This document shows positions 60,463-64,000 of a DNA stretch of 64,000 nt, piece after piece. Source of the stretch: Hymenolepis diminuta (taxonomy: Eukaryota > Platyhelminthes > Cestoda > Cyclophyllidea > Hymenolepididae); NCBI GenBank assembly GCA_900708905.1, contig CAADRB010000096.1, positions 168,894-232,893 on the forward strand, written 5' to 3'. The notes below the pieces were generated by a model. It was not told the DNA's origin. It saw nothing but the letters and a program-made list of their open reading frames with translations, and ran no database searches. The first letter of the stretch is position 1. Each line of letters opens with the position of its first letter. A program made the position numbers and the translations under genes.

Positions 60463-63400
60463 TCCCAAGGTCGAGTCACTTAAAATATAGATATATAAAC
60501 ATTGAGGCAATATAAATAATTCTAACATAAAAAATAATACATTCTAAAAATTTTGATACATTTCGTATTTTTAATTAGTTTGAATATGTAAAAGAACATC
60601 ATTTTCAACAGAATGACGTTCATTTGTTGGGTTCATTCTTATTTTCTAATGGAAATCTACAGAAAATTAGTTAATATACGCATGAAACTTCGCAAATTTG
60701 TAAGTTTTGCTGATATTCACAAGTAATAGTAACGTATTTTATAATATTACAAGCTTAGCTGCTACATATATTTGCATTTTATGTAAATTATTTTCATATT
60801 TGAAGCTAACCTTTTACGGTGCAGACGTCTTGGCTCTACCTTCCAGCTCACTCTGGGGTGTCCAGACTATATACTGACTTGGTAACCTCAAACTCCGTTA
60901 AACTGCTGAAATACGTAATGCGCCTTTAATTATTTAATAAATAGATCAAGCAAGCACATCCATAGTATACATTTATGTATGCGTTTACTTGGATTCTAAA
61001 ACACAAGAAAATCCACTAAGGTGTTTAAAAGCTAAAATTGTAGCCATGTTAAATGTATAATATAAATTATCGGGGAAATCGGTATCAACGATTAGAATAT
61101 TCTCTTCATTAAAAATATTACGACCTAAAAACTAGCAAATGTGCTTGGATATAAGTTAACAACATGGCGAACTTTATTGGAATGACTATTTTAAGAAGAA
61201 AAATCATTAACCATTAAAGAAAACAATACACAAACGTGAAAATTGATAAGCAATCGCCTTTGTGTGATTTAAAATGTTCACTAGGTCAAAATATGAAAGT
61301 GAAGGTGGAACTTGCATGCAACAGACTTGAGGTGTGTTCGATGAATAAATTCAATCACTAAAAAGAGTAAAGCAAAAAATTCAGATATAAGATAATGCCA
61401 GAAAACGGCAAAGAGAAAGGGAAAAATCTCGCTCAGAAAATTGAGGTAGAAAATCTTTCAATAAATTATGAAAGCATAAATTAAAGAAAAGCAGAATATA
61501 AAATAATATCGCACATGAATGATCCATGAGTTGGAGAGGAGGAAGAAAATAATTTTTGAAATGCCAGATTAATTTACTCCATTTAATAAGATTGTAACGC
61601 CAAAAGTTGACACTTCAGCTCTACATTTCAATGGAGACGATGTGATTTGACTTCGGTTAATCAAGGGACTTTTTATTACAAAACCACTGATAAAACTGAT
61701 ATGAGTGAATTCAAGATGCATGAAATGTCTTGAAAAGTTCCAGCAAAATGCATTTCGAGGTTTTAAATATCTGGAAGTGTTGAATTTCAGTTTAGTAGAT
61801 GAAAAGTGCCTCAGGATTATACGAGAATTTGGTGTGAATATAATTGCAAACCGGTAAGCACACTTAAGTAGCTAGTACTCACTACAGAAACTCCAAAACA
61901 CTTTCAAATTGTCAGTCGAAGGTGTCCAGTAGGTGCTAGTGAGGCCGCCAGGAATTGAATGTTTCAACTTGGACGTTGATTTGGAGAAGTATGCTGTTGA
62001 AAACAGAACTAATTTCAGCAACTCACTAACACGATTGCATTGCATTCAATAAAAGAGTTTAATCGCTCAAGAAATAGACCACAATTATTAAAATCATCAC
62101 CACCAGTTTCCTGCACCAGGTCTTGAATGTAAGACGATAGAACTGAATGGAGGTGACATTGCCATCCACGTAATTAGATCATCTGGTCGACAAAATCTGA
62201 TCATTGTGGACAAAATCACACCCTTGAAACTGGGAGCCAATTCATGACTTTGAATGTCACCCAGTGAAACTCTTATCACAAAATGGTCAATTCAGTACTG
62301 CCCTAGTTTCCTCAACTTCATGCAGGTTGACCCGAATCGGATTTCTAGCACAACTTTACGTAGTAGCACTTTTGGATGAGAAGAAAGTCCACGGTTTTAC
62401 TGAACGTATTTCCTCACCCATGGGATTTTCGACCGCTTCCAAAGATTTTATTGACAGGATAGAATATCGTGTAAAAGAATTATAAAAGCATAAAATAAGG
62501 TTATAAAGTTTAATCAGAAGAACATAAGTTGTGCAAAGTTGCACAAAGCTAAGAATACAGGTTATACAGGTTTGAACACGCCGCTCCATAAGCAGTCAAA
62601 GTGTTAATACACCAATAGCCAAAACACAGCAAGCAGCTCAAAAAACACTAATCGCATCAAATGACAGATGACAAAGAAACCACTCAACATTCACAGGTAA
62701 AAATCATCCAACAGAAGGTGACTTTTGGAAATCGAGAATCAGCCAAAATCAATGCTGCCTAAAACAAAATGGTCACCCCAATTTCGGGAGAGGTAACGGA
62801 ATGGTAGAGGCCAGAGATCTACGCACTGCTGAGATCTTTCTCAAGACGACTGTGTTGTCTGTCAAATGGAAAGGTAATGGGAGGGCGAAAAATGTTTTGC
62901 CGTGTACCAGAAGTGAACTATTGATTTCACGTCACCACAATGACACTTCCGAGTCATAACTTTGGCAGGTCAAGGTCTGATAAAACCAACCATTTTTCAT
63001 TGATTGATCCGTTCTCTGAATAATCATATTCTGCCTTAAATAATTACGAGGACTAATGATTGATTAAACCTCTTCGGTCAATAACAATCCCATCAAACCA
63101 ATTATTGCCTTCAAATGAGATCTCCATTATAAATTGTAAGACGGATGAAAACGGTGTAGTTTCGACAAATGAAGAAGTTTTCAACCGATTTCCTAACAAA
63201 TTGGGAAGCTACTTCGAAATGTATTGGGTGCCCCTCATCCTCAATGGATTATCGATCATTGCGAGAGTGTTTGCCATTGCAATGGAGAATAAGAAGGTGG
63301 ACATTTCAATTTTTGTTAGCCATCTTGAAATGAGCAACATCAAACCTCCTCTTTTGTATTGACTCTTGTCTAGTTGCTTTCACTTTTGCTTTTCGCTATT

Positions 63401-64000
63401 GGTCAGATTTTATACTCACGAAATATTAAGTCTGTCCTCCATAACACTGTCTTAATCTAAAGTGGAGACACTAGTGGCACAGGCGCATTTACGGGTCACG
63501 TGATGATCATGCAGGCTCTTCTCTCAATTCTCTGCGTGACTTCAGATGGTGCTCCAACAGGATTCAGTGTCCTTTTCGTCTGAGGCCCAGTGAGAGGTGT
63601 CATTCCTATTGTAAGTAAAACTAAGCTGCGTAAATCCCAGAATTCAAGCGGAGGGAGAAAATTGCTAAAGAGATTAAAGTATCGGAGAGTTGAGTCATAG
63701 GCAAGTGTGACAGGTGGAGTGACACAATTTGTTGATCATCCCCTTTCAACACGAGGTGAATGAATGAGGTTGTCAACTTCCCACATCAATGAAGTACTTT
63801 TTAAATTGAAAGAAATCGCAGAGGTGGAGGAAAAGGAATACAAAATCACACGCAGAATTAGAAGAAGCATTGGAAAGATCGGGCCAATGGACAATGTGTA
63901 TTGCAGACTAATTAGAATTCATATCACCGTCACCGTCAACTTTTCGTGTTTCAGAAGGGTGATCTTGACCAACACACGAGAAAATGACAATTAAATCCTT
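60463..64000. other. Upstream flank of LRR1 to window end, no gene recognised
   Basis: The first part should hold the LRR1 promoter, but no clear TATA element was identified. Open frames at 63060-63362 (100 codons) and 63764-63994 (76 codons, with EIAEVEEKEYKITRRIRRS, helix-like and charged) have no recognised family or splice partners. Confidence 0.5.

Overview
This is eukaryotic nuclear DNA with intron-split genes, most likely from a parasitic flatworm, probably a tapeworm. The basis is AT-rich non-coding DNA, several introns of only 32-60 bp beside others of 1-2 kb, the standard genetic code, and proteins that are clearly animal but diverged. The species cannot be fixed from the sequence.

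Four protein-coding genes are well supported. (1) Positions 1551-4640, + strand: the last two coding exons of a Slo1/BK calcium- and voltage-gated potassium channel whose calcium bowl is built from Glu instead of Asp. (2) Positions 10976-20143, + strand: a complete 13-exon MARK/Par-1 kinase (909 residues) with catalytic, UBA-like and C-terminal KA1 domains. (3) Positions 51857-56046, + strand: a complete 7-exon rabenosyn-5-like endosomal protein (518 residues) with a C2H2 finger, an expanded FYVE finger and a C-terminal Rab-binding helix; one intron is GC-AG. (4) Positions 57887-60462, - strand: LRR1, the leucine-rich-repeat substrate receptor of a CUL2 ubiquitin ligase, 6 exons, with an apparent one-base frameshift in exon 3. 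Genes 3 and 4 are convergent. No operon or shared pathway links the four; they are ordinary housekeeping and signalling genes separated by long non-coding stretches.

The main structural feature is a pair of 2470-bp inverted repeats (21534-24003 and 36541-39010) around a 12.5-kb spacer. Every mismatch found lies within about 110 bp of an arm end, and the central 2.26 kb appears identical. That pattern suggests recent arm-to-arm gene conversion. The spacer holds a decayed non-LTR reverse transcriptase fragment and little else.

Accessory content elsewhere: at least five degenerate copies of a repeat with a tRNA-like (A box/B box) head, one lying just upstream of a MARK exon; a decayed Ty3/gypsy-type integrase near 48.1-48.5 kb next to an unexplained open frame; a 32-bp tandem duplication; and a few microsatellites. 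I found no CRISPR array, rRNA, intact tRNA or gene cluster that would make up a new biological system. The most notable observations are the inverted repeat, the altered calcium bowl, the FYVE insertion and the LRR1 frameshift.
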